NCBI RefSeq assembly: GCF_901709675.1 | Contig: NC_051096.1 | Location: forward strand, 7,901,001 to 7,965,000 | DNA: 64,000 nucleotides | Direction: 5' to 3' | From: Syngnathus acus | Taxonomy: Eukaryota; Chordata; Actinopteri; Syngnathiformes; Syngnathidae | Shown here: positions 40,956 through 54,600 of the stretch, piece after piece | How positions within the stretch are numbered: the first letter of the stretch is position 1 | Layout: every line of letters starts with the position of its first letter | Translations under genes and position numbers: made by a program | Notes under the pieces: generated by a model | What the model saw: only the letters and a program-made list of their open reading frames with translations | What the model was told of the DNA's origin: nothing | Databases searched by the model: none

Positions 40956-43900
40956 ATTCACCATGACCTCATCAAGGTCTTCACCAGCCACAGTTTTCGG
41001 GTTCTACAGCCCATAGTACCTCCGTCTTCAGTTTCGATCTGTATCATTTTGGCTTAGTCGGCATTTTCCAGGCAAAAAAGAAAATGCCCAGAGGAAGAGC
41101 AATGTTGTGAAAGTCAACCAGTGGCGAAAAAAACATGCTGCTTGCACGCGCTGAAATGAGGAATTGTCACAGCTAATTACGCATGCTAAGGTGTGCTGGA
41201 AGACACTCAATGAATGATGACTCTGCAGGGGAAGAAGGCGAGAGATGCTTGCACGATGAGGAAGGAGAAAAATGTGCACAGCGGAGATCAGAAATCTGCA
41301 TTTGTGACCATTTCACAGAAAGACAAATTGCACGTCTCCTTCCCCGCCGAGAAGGGAAACTGAGGCGAGGGGAAAAAGTCCACATGCTTGGAAGCGCCGG
41401 TTAAAAGTCAGGCACAGATAAGAACGGGAGGAGACAAGAACGGATGGAGGGGGCGAAAAGACGAGGAGCATCGCGGAGAGCGCCTGCTAACGGAAAGGCG
41501 AGCGCTAACATTCCTGGCCGAATAGATCAGCTGGCAAGACGAGAAAGACAAACACGGCAAAGGAAACCGCGTCTAGACTGCTCGCTCGCACGCACGCACG
41601 CAGGCACTCACAGATGCGACCTGCTACCACGGACAATGTGGGTGACCGCTTCCAAGAACATAAACGGGGAGAAGGATGAGGACCATACGAGTCGAGGAAA
41701 AATCAGGCCCAAAGGTAGAATGAGACAAACGGGGGTTGTGGCGGCTCGTCAATCGCGACCTCCAAATTTGGACTCGTTATTTCCGGTCAAGACCGGTTGA
41801 CTGATTTGAGTAGCTTCCGATGGGAACTTGCCCGGCCCAATATGGCCGCCACATTGACATTGCTTCGGCAGGCTGCTCTATCATATCTGCTCGTCACTTC
41901 AATGTTGTCCTAATTCTATTTTATTCTGTTTTTAACGATTTATAAAAATGGCAAACATATTTTTGTTGAAAAAAAGTGTTTGCATGTGTACAAGTGCTTG
42001 CCTGGACATAGACTGTGGTCTGTTTTATCTGAAGTGACTCAAAAAGATTTGTGGTAAAGATAACTTCTGCTTACACTCAGACAGGCTTCAGATCTATGAT
42101 TAATCCTCTTTCAAGCAGTTGGAAAAAAAAAAATCCAGTCAGACACGACATTTCTTTTACTCTATGCCTCAGGTCAAAGAGGAAATCCACAAAGTTAAAA
42201 TGAAACTGATGTTGGGCTTCCGGGCTACACGAGGACGGTAAGAGTGGCTCTTTCATAAACACCAGTGAGTCACGCTTTTACATTTGCTACAAATACGTGA
42301 TATTTGTCATCCAGTTCCATGCGAGTCAGTTTCCTTATTAGTGGAAAAATCTATGAGTCGCACGATGACACCAGGCTAAAAAATATATGACTTGATGCCA
42401 ACATTACCGACCACTACAAAGACTGGGCGGGGGGGGGGAGCGCAGGAAGTCAGTGATGAATGACCTTGAGTCTCATCAGAGAAAAGTTTGCACTCGGTTG
42501 GAGGACGTCGATTTCTCAAGGGACCGGGATCTCATACAGTCACCTGACCCTGACCTCCATATGTGCGAGCGTAGCTTCCTCGCCGAGCTCTCCCGAGTGA
42601 TTGACAGGTCAAACGGGCTGTGCGCTGATTGCTAATTGGTCTCGGGTAAGTCCAAAACTTTCAATCAGCTCCACCACTTGGAGTGGAAAATAGACTTCCG
42701 TGACACCTCAGCGAGTTTTCTCTCCAATAAGAACCTTGAAGGTGACCCGCTCACTGGGATGCCTCCAACTAGCCACGGAAGATGCCTATCATGACCTTAT
42801 TAGACGTGACGACGAGTCGCTAAAAACGTTGTCTGCTGCCAAAGTATCGAATCTGTCCCATGGCTCTCACCTGTTGGACTTTCAGATGAAGACCGCGGTA
42901 GGTTTATAGACTAAAACAGACGAGCTCAACCTGAACGTTCCCGTTGCAATCAGCCGTGGACTTTGCAAGCTGTTTGATGTGTTCGCCGTATATGGAAATG
43001 AATTGAAAGCACTCAGCGGGACAGCGAGCAATCGAGCGAGACGAGTGCCGAACGGCGGCGGGGGGATCAAAGAGCAAGCTTGGTATTATCCGGAGCTTCT
43101 TTGATGAGTCGCGAGTTGGAATTTACCACCTTCATATATGCTCCACGAATATTATTCCACCCAAAAATGTCGCCATGTGTCTAAATGTGACAAATAGCTA
43201 GCAGCTCTGAAGGGCAAGACTGCAGCTTGGAAATGCGAGATGTCGCCGCCGCTACAACTCATTCCGTTGCGCGCTTTCAGAAAAGAACAGATCAGATTAG
43301 CAGAGGATGACGTTTATGGATTTACCGCCGATACCGCAACGTCTAATCGGAATTCGGAGGAGTGGTTTTACTTCCCTCCGTCACATTCTAGCCATCGCTG
43401 GAATTTCCTACTTTACTCATCACTACACACAACACTACAAAACATTAGGAAGTGCTAAATAAACGTGTTTTTTTGGGTTTTTCTAAATCTGCAAAATAGG
43501 AGGGTAAGATTTTCTATTTGGTAAAAACATGCGTCATTGAATTCAATGTAATTTTTTTTTTGCTTCAATTCAACGGGCATTGCGCTGATCCTTTGCGTGA
43601 GTACGTCTTGGCCACCACCAGGGGGCAGTTACAGACATAATGGATTTGCTTTAGACGACATAAAGAATACATATATATTTATAGATGCACAAATGTTGGC
43701 ATAGATGACACAACACACACAAAAAGATCTTAGCAGTTGAAGCCGCTTTTTTCTGGGAGCTTCATGTCTCCGTTTGAAGCAGGATTACAGAATATTTGGC
43801 AGTTAGTGTCAGCGGCGGCCATATTGGACACGACCGCCACAAGGCAAACCATCTGGCAAATCAGATGCGACTTTCAGTACAGAACAAACCGTCTTACTGA

Positions 43901-46900
43901 AGCAAGATGCGCAAATACTTTGTCACTGTACTTAAGGTTATCGCCAGGTATTTGCTCTTTGCTTAAGTGTTCATTTTTATTTCAACCACCACGGAGGACA
44001 GCAGATAAATGTCCTTGGACTCTTGGGCTTTCATATACGTATTTTCTTCCTTCTGTACAGGACTTGTACTTTTTGCACACCTACGTAATTATAGCCCGTG
44101 GGCGCTTTCACCACTTTGACGGCCACTCACGACGCCCTCCGACAAATAAATGCCAAGCTCGACTATTTTCTGTCGAACTTATTCTAAAGTGTTTGTGACG
44201 TCTTCGTGAATTTATGATTTACTTGCGCTGCTCTGGTGACTTGCGGCAATTTTTAGTTCCTTGGCAGCCAACGTGGCCGTGTTTTAACTGTCAGCTACGC
44301 CCCGGGAAAATAAAAAAATAAAGAGCAAAATTGATGCGCTGGCTCGTTGAAAGAGATGAACACTCTTGAAATGTTGATGTATAGACATCTCTGCTGTCCT
44401 CAACTGAGGAGAGAACTCTTCTCATTTATTACACATCCAACTAAGCCTACTGACAAAATTAGCAAAGTAGCAACAAGGACAAGCAAAAAAAAAAAAAAAA
44501 AAAAACGAGTGAGCTTCTCAAGGATTGGCACGTTTTGAGATAAAGACCGGAAAGCCACTTTATGCGACGTGAGTAATGAGGCAAAGAGAGAAGAAACGCA
44601 AATGCAGGAAGGTGAGGAAGGAGCACAACGCTTCCACTCACGAAAGCAGATGATAACCGAGCTGCCCAATTGCACTCGTCGGTTGGAAAAGCTCCTCCAC
44701 GGAGGTAAACACGTATTTACCAGCTTAACATCTTTTTGCTGGTGTTTGCCGACAAGATAAATCATTTATCAAAGTGGCAGTCAACACTTGTTTAAATTGG
44801 TCTGGGTGAGTCAATGAATGGATATGTTGTTTTTCAAGCATCTTACTCAGCATGCAACACGCCCTCTGAGCGCAAACCGCAACCTTTCTGATCTCGCGCC
44901 ACACATTCACTGTCGAGACGACGTGCAAACCGCCAGGCTTTTTTTTTTTCCTTCAACGTTGTACACACCAGCGGGCCGCCCCGAGAGCGCGGCTCTCCTC
45001 GGGGTGTTATGGCGCCACAACATGACGCCGCGTCCACTCTCGACTTGTGACGAGGGGGGTCTCGTTATTAGCCGGGCCCAAAAAATGTGAGGAAAACATG
45101 GCGTCATGAATTACGTTGACGGGTGTCTTTCATCAGATTTTTGAGAAGCATGATTTGTCACAACGTTATGGGGCAGCTGCATCATGGAATGAAATCCATT
45201 ACCTGGGTGCTAAATCTTAGCCACAAAGAAAATAATATTCACTTCTGCTTGAGTGTCTTGAGGCTTTTCTCATATGGCCAATGACAAATGCATCAACGTG
45301 CAAGCTACTCTAGAAATGCTACCAGGCTTGTTTATATTTCCATCCACAGCATCTAGCACGACCGTATAAAGTATCACTTTTTCTTTTTATACAACTGTAA
45401 TAGCTCCATCATTTCAGAATTGTGAAGCAGACGAGCAAACCGCTTGTCTGCCCCGGAGCTGATCAGTTTGTGCACAATGTTTGATAAGCATCTGGCTTGG
45501 GTCCGATGGCCGCCTCCGCCAGACAAAAAGTGCCATCACCCTACTCTTCAGCCAAGCGTACGCGCGCTAAAATGATGGAGTGACTTTACAAGAGGAACGA
45601 ACATACGGTATATTGGGCTCGTGGGCAGATGCCGGCCGGCCATATTATATACGACGAATTGAATTTGTTGCATCAAGTCCGGCCCTGCCTCACGTTGACT
45701 TTCCACTCGCCGCTCAGGCTCAGCGCGCGTCGACGTGCGTCTGCTTTTCTAATAAGAGCGCATTGCAACGTTGGGGCAAGAGGTGGCTAATGTAGTAAGT
45801 ATGGAGGGAGCAGAAAGGGAGGAGGGAGCAGAAAGGGAGGAGGGCGCTTGCTCCTGAGTTTGTGCTTTTGTCAACAGTGCCATCCAGTGGATAACAACAT
45901 CTTGGAAGAGATGGAAAGCACATATGATCCTCATCATTTAACAGCTACTTACATTGTCCTGATTATGACCCACCGGAACCTTTACTGTTTTACATTTGCG
46001 TACATTTGAATATTATGGCTCCGTCTATCAAAATACTTTGCTGATACACTCGGCAACTAAAGGTGGATGCCCTCACACGCGTTCAGGGACGCTCGGACAC
46101 CTACCTACCTACCTTTAAGCAGGTGGGAGGCCGACATCTTTTTCTGGAGATCCATGCTGTCGCATCCTGTCACATGATCTTTTCTTGCTCTTGTGCGTCT
46201 CTGTGAAAGATTGAATACAAAGACTTTACTTTGGTTTTTTTTTTGTGTCTGGATGAGTTGTCAGGGAAACAAAATGTGCACCCAAGGCAGATAGAGAAAA
46301 CACTAAATGGTTACATTAAGTACACTTTTGCACATCATAAACACTGCAGGCATAAAAGGCAGAACTGAAGTTTAATAACCTTCAGCAAAAACTTGACTGA
46401 GCTGAAATACACTTCCTGTTTTCAGTTTTATTTAGTCCGTATTACAGTGGGGAACAAATTGGTTTGCTGCCATCTAGTGGTCGACAGTGGAATTACATCC
46501 ACCGTAAACAAGAAGCGATAAAAAAAACTGCGAAGCCGGCATGAATAGGGCCTCGCTGTGCATAATTTGTGATGAAGCTACTTTAGTGGATTCTATCACA
46601 TTGTGCAAGTGTAAGTAATGGTGTAAAAAATTTTTTTTAAAAAGACACACATGATGACTCACATGCACACACACTTTTGCCTTTTCTTTACCAAGAGCAG
46701 CAAGCACTGAGCTGATAAAGTTTATCAGGCAACTCACACCTGCAATGGAGGGCAATGGAGCCTGCTACCACTTCTCAGTGTGCGAATGTCAGTGTGTGTG
46801 TGTGTGTGTGTGTGTTCGGGGGTCGCGTTAATGCTGTTGGGGCCCGAGGTGACAATAACACACCTCTCGCTTGAGTGTGCAACACACATCACTGCACGCT

Positions 46901-49900
46901 CACAGACTGTGTGTGTGTATGTGTGCTAGTATGCCTACGCGGCGTGCATTTGCTCTTCGGCGCTAAGCTCAACTTTATCGCATGTTGGCATCTAAATCCA
47001 GGAATAAATGTATTCTATATTGAACGCTTTAAGTTGTTCTGAGTAGCAAAGTAACTCATCGGCAGCAAATCACTTTTTGGCACCTTGCTGTTAAGCGCAT
47101 GAGCTGCAGTGCTTCGGTACCTAAACATGCACAAGACATAGCGACGTCGCCGAACTTGAAAATCACATTTCTGGAAACAAATCAGAGACAATTTAGAACT
47201 GAATTAAAAAAAGAAGTTGAGCCAAACGTTCACACCTGCAAAATCCATCCATTTGTATCCATCTCAGGGGGTGGCCATCTTGTCACTTGCTGTTGATTGA
47301 AAATGACAACACAGTTTCTAAAGTAAATAACCAATCGGGTTGGAATACAGGAAGTTTCTGCAAAGAGGTGGCAGCTTTAACTTATTTTGCAATCATCTCA
47401 TAAGTGGGTCAAAGGCTAACAAAAGAAAGACAACAACTAAGGTGTGTATTTCGGGGCGGGTAGTAAAGCTTCTCCAAAAGGCCGCTCGGGGCTCCCAAAC
47501 GGGGCGATGATGAACGCTGCATCGCCGCCTTTGTCACTTTGTCAAGCCGGCTGTCAGTCACTCTGTCACCGTCAAGCAGCCTGGCGAGCTAAGGCCGCAT
47601 CAATCACACTCTTGTCAGCTGCAAAGGCCTGCCTGTTTGCCGTGGACGGATTACACAGGTTTGGGCCAACACGCAGTAACTATTGATCTATCTCTCCTAA
47701 ATGAACGCCATCTGGCTCATTAAGGAGGGCAAATATTTGCAGCTAGCTATATATTGTCTGAACAGAAAGCACAAAAAGGAGCACCACCACACACACACAC
47801 ACACATCTCATATCATAAACCAGTAAAAAGCAAAAGTGACACTTTTCCAGAGTGATTACTTAAACTGTGTCGTCACCTTTTAGTCCTGGTCCACTTTGTA
47901 ATCCACCTGTGTCAAGGAAATGCTCACTGCAGGCGTGTCAATACTTTTCCTTTACAGCACCACAGCGCTCCTCCCTGGTGAAATAGTAGAACAGCAGCTC
48001 TTACAAATCTGTGAGGGTTGCTGAAATTGTCTGGTTAAGATAAGTCTGAAGTCTAATAAAACAGGCAGAGGGACACGAGTGCAAATAAGGATAGAGTATG
48101 AAATACAGAGTTTGAATCAGTTCCATTTTTCCTTCTCTTCCCAATCTGATGCGGGTCATTTTCTCTGCGTCAAAGAGCCTTTTGTCACTCGTGTGAAGCT
48201 TGATGACGAGAGCACGGATGGATGAACAGATGGACAGATGGATGGATGGGGGTGAAAGATAGTGCAAACACCTGAAAGAAAGAACAGAAAAGGGAGGAGG
48301 TGAAGGAGGACGGACGGAGGGGGGGTGGGCACAACTCACATCTTGTGAAGACAGCGCACATGCTGAGTTTCAAAGTGGTGCAGTACGACTGAGTGGGCAT
48401 GCATACTAATTCCGACATGTTGGTGTCTGTTGGAAGGTCACCGCGTAGGTTTTCAGTGATCACCGCTGTGACTTCTGAACATACTTCATACCTATATTTT
48501 TGTGCTAAACGGATCCCCCGCGAGCATCTTAACGCGTGAACGTTTGATGCCGGTTCACATTGGATTTGCCCTCTTCTTTTCAAAGAGATTACAAGCAGAT
48601 TGCGACTTGCCTCACTCGTTTGCACGTGTGAGTATGTGTTGAGTGGACTTGCTGTGCCCTGGTCAAATTGAACTGTCATGGCGAGAATGGCCACTTTGAT
48701 CATTTCATGTTCATGCAGTGAAGGGAAAAGAGAAGGATGAGTCGAGCGGAAGGGAGGAGGGGAAAAGCGGAGTGGAAAAAGGATGGACAAAATAAGGTGA
48801 GTGGGGGGGAGGGACAACATGAAAAGGGGAATGCAAATGAAATATACATTCCAAAAAATCAAAGCGGAAAACTATGAATGGGGCGGACAAGAGCGGGCGA
48901 GGGCAGGAAGAAACTGGAGGGCACGCGGACAAAAAGACGGGCAGCTGATGGAGGATGAGGGATGAAAGCTTCCTTTCACTCTGGCGATGGGGATGCGCTT
49001 CGCATGGCATGCCACTTACCCACCATCCATAGTGTGAGATGACTTCCCAGAATTCCTTTCATGTCCACCACACCGGTATTGGTCCTTCAGGACGGAGCCT
49101 GAGGTGGCAAACTTCAAGACACAAACATTGGGCATGATTAACTACTGTTGAGAATGGACATGGCAAGAACTTTCTGAGCCCACTTCTGACACCAAATGTA
49201 AAAATAAAGTGTGATTTGATTATTGCATTGCATAAAGAATTTATTTGCAGAAGATAGTGACCGAGCCCTGCTGCAAACAGCAAAAGCTAAAAAGACTAAT
49301 CGTTGCCTGAGTATACCACAAGAGGGTAGCAAAGTAATACCTTTCTCTAAATAAAAGATGCCACAATGACGGAAAAGCACTATCTTTGTCTAAACATCAC
49401 CAAGGTGCCACAAGATGGTTAGTGATTCGTTTAAAATGTAACCAGTGACAATTGAGGAGCTTCATTTAAAGATTCAATGAAGCGTCTCAATTCACTTCAA
49501 CATGTTTGGTAGATGAATAGATAGTTGCGTGTGGGCCAGGTCAAGTGTGCGGATGGGAGTGTGTGTTACCTTGGAGGACAGCAGAAGGGTATCCAACTAA
49601 CTTCTCAGCTCGTTCAATCACAAGGTGACAGGGAACAGGAGGCTGCAGAGAGAAGGAGAGAAGTAATGAAGGCGACAAGGCAAGACGGATGGCGAGAGGT
49701 CAAGATTCCGATAGACGGGCGGGAGAGCGGCGCAGTGGAGGGACAGACGGGCGGGCGGCATTAAAAAGAATAGTGTGGACTCGCCAGGGTGGCGGCGGCG
49801 GCATTCTTTAATCATGGGGATACAAGACTGCAGGAAAAGGGCTGAATGGAGATGGGTAAATGAGAAGAGTGACACATTTGAGATGAAAAAAGTCAAGCCA

Positions 49901-50184
49901 GGAGCCTGCCCAGTCCAATTGGGCTCCAGCATGAGGCTACATGGTAAAACAAAATGACCATAATAAAAAGAATTTAAAAAAAATAAAAGTATGCATGTGC
50001 AATACTCTCCAAAAAAGTCACTGTTTTAAAACATTAAGTAGGTTTAAAAAGTTTGAACTGATTTCCAACCAGTGCTCCTATTTTAAAAGCTTATTTATTT
50101 GGGGTAAGTATTGGAAGCACAATTGCAATGTTTGATGACGTCATCTGACAATCTAGACATCTGTTTGCAAACCATGCCATATCA
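40956..50184. other. gene-free stretch before the housekeeping block
   Basis: I recognise no gene. The long frames at 41444-41800, 43737-44198 and 48185-48862 have biased composition and no domain I know. The plus-strand frame at 42453-42635 ends in NGLCADC, which recalls an ArfGAP zinc motif but stops immediately. A near-perfect duplication of GAGGGAGCAGAAAGGGAG lies at about 45804-45843. A GT repeat is at 46793-46814 and a CA repeat at about 47789-47805. Several CTCF-like motifs occur here. Confidence 0.5.
43615..43628 (+). promoter_or_regulatory. CTCF-like site
   Basis: CCACCAGGGGGCAG matches the CTCF core consensus closely. It is the best of a series of similar motifs from about 39 to 59 kb. 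Binding is inferred from sequence only. Confidence 0.5.
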
Positions 50185-50256
50185 GCCGTGATCGTATAGT
50201 GGTTAGTACTCTGCGTTGTGGCCGCAGCAACCCCGGTTCGAATCCGGGTCACGGCA
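50185..50256 (+). tRNA. tRNA-His (GTG)
   Basis: A 72-nt tRNA with every canonical part. The acceptor stem GCCGTGA pairs with TCACGGC. The A box is TATAGTGGTTAGTAC, the anticodon stem-loop is CTCTGCGTTGTGGCCGCAG with anticodon GTG, and the T arm is CCCCGGTTCGAATCCGGG. There is no encoded CCA, as expected for a eukaryote, and the extra 5' G of tRNA-His would be added after transcription. TTTT at 50257-50260 directly follows as a Pol III terminator. It lies about 450 bp upstream of the probable clptm1l promoter. I see no intron and no mismatch in the stems, so it should be functional. Confidence 0.97.
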
Positions 50257-50260
50257 TTTT

Positions 50261-50711
50261 CGTACAATTCAATGTAGATTAAATGGATGAAAGCCAAATT
50301 TTACATCAAAACATGATAACGTCACTTCACACAACGACTCCTGAAATATTTCAAAGTACATACAATGCATCATCAGAATACATGCAGTTTGGGACAGCAA
50401 ATTGGCGTCAATTGCACGTCGTGCTACTTCCATAATTCAAATACTGCATGTTGACAGAAAAATGAACCATTTAAAAAAAAGTACAGATTGCCAATAGACT
50501 ACCTTCCGTCGCATTTTAAGGCAACAGCGACCAAATATGAAATGTCTCTAGGTTACCGTTCAAAAGCGACTTGCTTATCTTGATTAGCTAACGAACACGT
50601 CGATCGGTGTACAATATTATACAGGTATATGCTGACAGCGGCACTCGTTGGCGTAGTATTCCCGCTATTTCTCGCGTTAACTAAACCGTCCAAATCCCGT
50701 CCAAATCCCAA
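50261..50711. other. spacer between tRNA-His and clptm1l promoter
   Basis: I see no gene or transposon in this stretch. It lies between the Pol III terminator and the ETS-motif promoter region. Confidence 0.6.
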
Positions 50712-50734
50712 ACCAGGAAGTGCGTAACGGAAGT
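50712..50734 (+). promoter_or_regulatory. probable clptm1l promoter, ETS motifs
   Basis: Two GABPA/ETS-type motifs, ACCAGGAAGTG (50712-50722) and ACGGAAGT (50727-50734), stand in tandem with no TATA box, as in many housekeeping promoters. They lie about 870 bp upstream of the clptm1l start codon. A pyrimidine/GT-rich acceptor ending in TTGTTGTTGTAG at 51531 suggests a non-coding first exon between about 50,740 and 50,950, spliced to an exon beginning at 51532. I could not place its donor. Confidence 0.45.
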
Positions 50735-51022
50735 ATTGTAAATCCACCTCACGTTAAGCGACAGCAAATGTGATTGGTTTTGTTTTGTTCCCTGAATTGC
50801 GATGCGGCTGAAAAGGGGTCTCGCATGCATCATATTTGGACCAGTGGCCGAGCCGGACTTTTAAAGAAGACGATCTCGTCGCGTTGAATGAGACAGCACC
50901 GAGAGAGTCGCTAGAGTCCCGTCACTCGGCGGTCACTGACAGCCTGACACTTTCTACACGGGTTAGTTTGATTCAAACCATGTATGCCTTATCGATATTT
51001 ATGTGTGGAACCAACATCATAG

Positions 51023-51055
<33 letters not shown>
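51023..51055. repeat. poly(C) homopolymer, 33 bp
   Basis: An uninterrupted run of 33 C lies in the probable first intron of clptm1l. The C strand could form an i-motif and the G strand a G-quadruplex. Length accuracy in the assembly should be doubted. Confidence 0.97.
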
Positions 51056-51056
<1 letters not shown>

Positions 51057-51600
51057 TTGGACTAAGGAATCTGAAACACTTCCAAATATTTGACTACCTT
51101 GCACTTACTTCCTTGTGTATGTCATGTACTTTAAAAATGAGATGCATTTCATAGAGATGGTGGTTCAAGTACAATAACAAAGTAGAAATATTAATAAATG
51201 TTCAGGTATTTGTACTTAGTATTTATTGAGATGGGCACGAGTACAAACTACAAGCCTGACTCAAAGGCACACGTCAAAGCTTGGCAGTGATGCTTCAACT
51301 CCTCATTTTAGCAGATCACATTGCCAAAATTAAACAGAAATCTACAAAGACTGTAGGAATTAAAGTTTCTGCCATTACACATTTGTCATTTGGGGGGGGG
51401 GGGATCTGAAAAGGTGTATTTTTTGTCAGTCACTTAACCCTTGTTTCAATTCTGCCATATATAAAGATGATCCAATGAATGATGCACTAACAATGATAAA
51501 ACCAGTTCGCCAAATGTCCTTGTTGTTGTAGTTGCTGCTTATTGGCATCCAGATTGGGATGGGCCAGCCCTGCAGCTAGCCGAGGAGACGCCGAACCACT

Positions 51601-54600
51601 ATGTTTCTGAAATCGTCATTCACCACCCTGGTGGTGGGTGTGTTCGTGGTGTACGTTGCGCACACCTGCTGGGTGATGTACGGCATTGTGTACACCGCGC
51701 CATGCGAGCCCCCCGGCGACGCCGGCTGCATCACACCCTTCCTAGCAGGAAACCCTGAGCTCCAGGTCAGGAACGCATGATGCGATCAGAAGACCTGATT
51801 TTGTGATTTAATGCCATTTGTGTGCCTCTTCCAGATGAGCATCTACACAGCCCTCCGGCCCAACGCAGAAGGAGGGCACACCCTCATCCACAAAGAGGAG
51901 ATTTTTAATATCAACGAAAAGTTTGAGAGGTCCGGCTGACATCATTCGTTCACAGAGAACCCGCATTACCAAGCCAAATTCTGGCATCACCAAGAGTTGG
52001 TTTCTTCCACAGGACTGTGAACGTCTCGTTACCCAAGAAGACGCGCAACAACGGCACTCTGTATGCGCTGGTGTTTGTCCACCAGGCCGGAGTCACCCCG
52101 TGGCAGGACCCGCAGGAGGTGCACCTGGTGGCCCATCTCACCGCCTACATGGTGCCCAAGCCACCCGAAATCTCCCTCATATCCCGAGAGGACCAAAGTG
52201 AGGTGAGGTGCACTTGAGCGTGCTCAACGACGGTTACGGAGCGACAAACCGACCGGCACGTCAACGTGCGTATTTGCTTTCCCATCCCGCAGGATGCGAC
52301 GGAAGAAGCTCGCCAGGCCAAACAACGCAAAGAAGAAGAAGCAAAAAGAGGCGTGTCCGACCAGCCTGTCTCGCACTGGCGCTCTCGCCTGACGCTAAAC
52401 ATCGTGGGCGACCAATTTGTTTTTGACAAGGAACACGTTCCGAACGACGTGCGCCGCTACCTCCGAGCGTGAGGCTCCCTCCGCAAACCTTTTTATCTAT
52501 ACATGTGTATCTCCCCTATGTATATCTCAATTGTTGTTTTCAGGTTTCAAGATGGCAAGAAGCTGGTTTACCTACCTCTGCTCTTTGTCGATGAGCTCAG
52601 CAACCGCGTCAAGGATCTCCTGGTAATTGCAACCCCTTTGCTTTTCACTTGCACGTGAAAAAAGTGACATGAATGCATCTGCAATGACAAGTAAATGTTG
52701 TGTTAATAGGAGATCAACAGTACCAGCCGGGTACTTCCTCTTACCATCTCCTATGACGCCATCTCCTTGGGAAGACTCCGTTTCTGGATCCACATGCAGG
52801 ATGCGGTCTACTCCCTGCAACAGTTTGGTACGAGCCTCAGAATCACTTTGGTCCTGTGCCACCATTTCACGCTGCCCTTTGCCCTTCGCAGGCTTTACGG
52901 AGAAGGACGCCGATGAGATTAAAGGAATCTTCACAGACACCAACCTGTACTTCCTGGCTTTGACCTTCTTCGTGGCCGCCTTCCATGTGAGTCTCGTTCG
53001 TGCTTGTTTTGGATTCAGGTGAATCAAATGGATAGAAGAGTCAAAAAGATGTCCTCCTCCCCATTGTCTCCAGTTGCTTTTTGACTTCTTGGCCTTCAAG
53101 AATGACATCAGCTTCTGGAAAGAGAAGAAAAGCATGGTGGGGATGTCAAGCAAAGCTGGTAGGACAACTAATGTATATTCAAAATGCCCCCACACATACA
53201 CACCTCTTAAAAAAAAAAAATCCTGAAATAATAATTTCCTATGCCAGTGCTGTGGCGATGCTTCAGCACCATCATCATCTTCCTTTACCTGTTTGACGAG
53301 CACACCAGCCTGCTGGTCCTCATCCCCGCCGGCATCGGCTCAGTTATTGAGGTGAGCACACGCAGTTTAAATTGTACAATCTACCATCCCCTTAAAAACG
53401 AATAGCTTCCAGATCATTTCATTGCGCGTCGAACTTCTACAACTCGGACTAAGAGCATGTTTGTTGTAGGTGTGGAAAGTGAAGAAGGCCTTGAAGATTC
53501 AGGTCCTCTGGAAAAGAGGGAAACCGACGTTCCTGGTAGGTTCAGGGGCACAAACAAACATTGACTACAGCCGTGTTCCCCAAGCAATGCTACTGGGCTG
53601 CACACAAAGTATTTTTTTCTTTTCTTAGTAGCACATCATATGCAAACAATAGAAACATTGTTTTTTTCCCTCTGCAGTTTGGCAAGTTAGACGAGTCGGA
53701 GAGAAGAACAGAAGAGTACGACACTCAGGTAACTCCTTAACTATGTTCCCTTTTGTGTTTTGCAATCGAATTAATGTGATGATAATTCCCCCCCGTAAGG
53801 CCATGAAGTACCTCTCGTACCTTCTCTACCCACTGTGCTTGGGAGGAGCGCTTTACGCCCTGATATTCCTGCGATATAAAAGGTTGGTAAGTTCATAAGC
53901 GTTGCTGGCTGAAGTGCTCACTAATGGCGTGTCTTATTTGTGTCTGTTGTAGTTGGTACTCGTGGCTCATTAACAGTCTGGTGAACGGTAGGTTTGGACC
54001 GGCAACTGCTCGTATTGCTCAACTTTAGAACTCAATCGCTTTTGTTGTTGTTGTTTCCTCATTTATTTCAGGTGTCTATGCCTTTGGCTTCCTCTTCATG
54101 CTTCCTCAGCTCTTTGTCAACTATAAGGTGAGCTTGCAGCTATTTAACAGTCAGCTGTCATAAATGAAGATGTCATCAAAATGTTTGATTTTTGATTTTC
54201 TTCAACAGTTGAAATCAGTGGCCCATCTGCCCTGGAAGGCTTTCATGTATAAGGTGACTTTAATGTTTTGACATAAAGCTAAAAAATGGGTGAATCTATT
54301 TTGGTAGAAGCCATATAATTAAAAGGGATAATAGTAAAAAGATGAGTCACTTACAAAAGTAAAGTCAATTCAACAGAATAAATTCCTCGATAATAAAGTC
54401 ATAATATTGGCATTTGAAACGTTCTAGCTTTGACGGGATCAAAAAACGCATTATTAAGTTTGCAGGCATTCTAAAATTGACGGTGCTGTTTTACAAGGAT
54501 GTATGCAAGTATGTCTTTTTTTTTTTTAATCGAATGCTATCGTCAGGCATTCAACACCTTCATCGACGACGTGTTTGCCTTCATTATCACCATGCCGACA

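Noticed and set aside
42453-42635. Plus frame ending NGLCADC, reminiscent of an ArfGAP zinc motif
   Set aside because: The frame stops right after the motif, no donor keeps it open, and the preceding sequence has no convincing acceptor.
43737-44198. 153-residue plus-strand frame
   Set aside because: No domain, no splice context and composition like surrounding DNA; a single long frame of this size is expected by chance in 50 kb.
48185-48862. 225-residue minus-strand frame
   Set aside because: Biased toward Pro/Ser/Phe from purine-rich plus-strand sequence and GGAT-like runs; no recognisable domain.
49000-49050. Minus-strand ATGGATGGTGG followed by GTAAGT, like a tiny first exon
   Set aside because: Only four codons, no promoter signature and no matching downstream exon.
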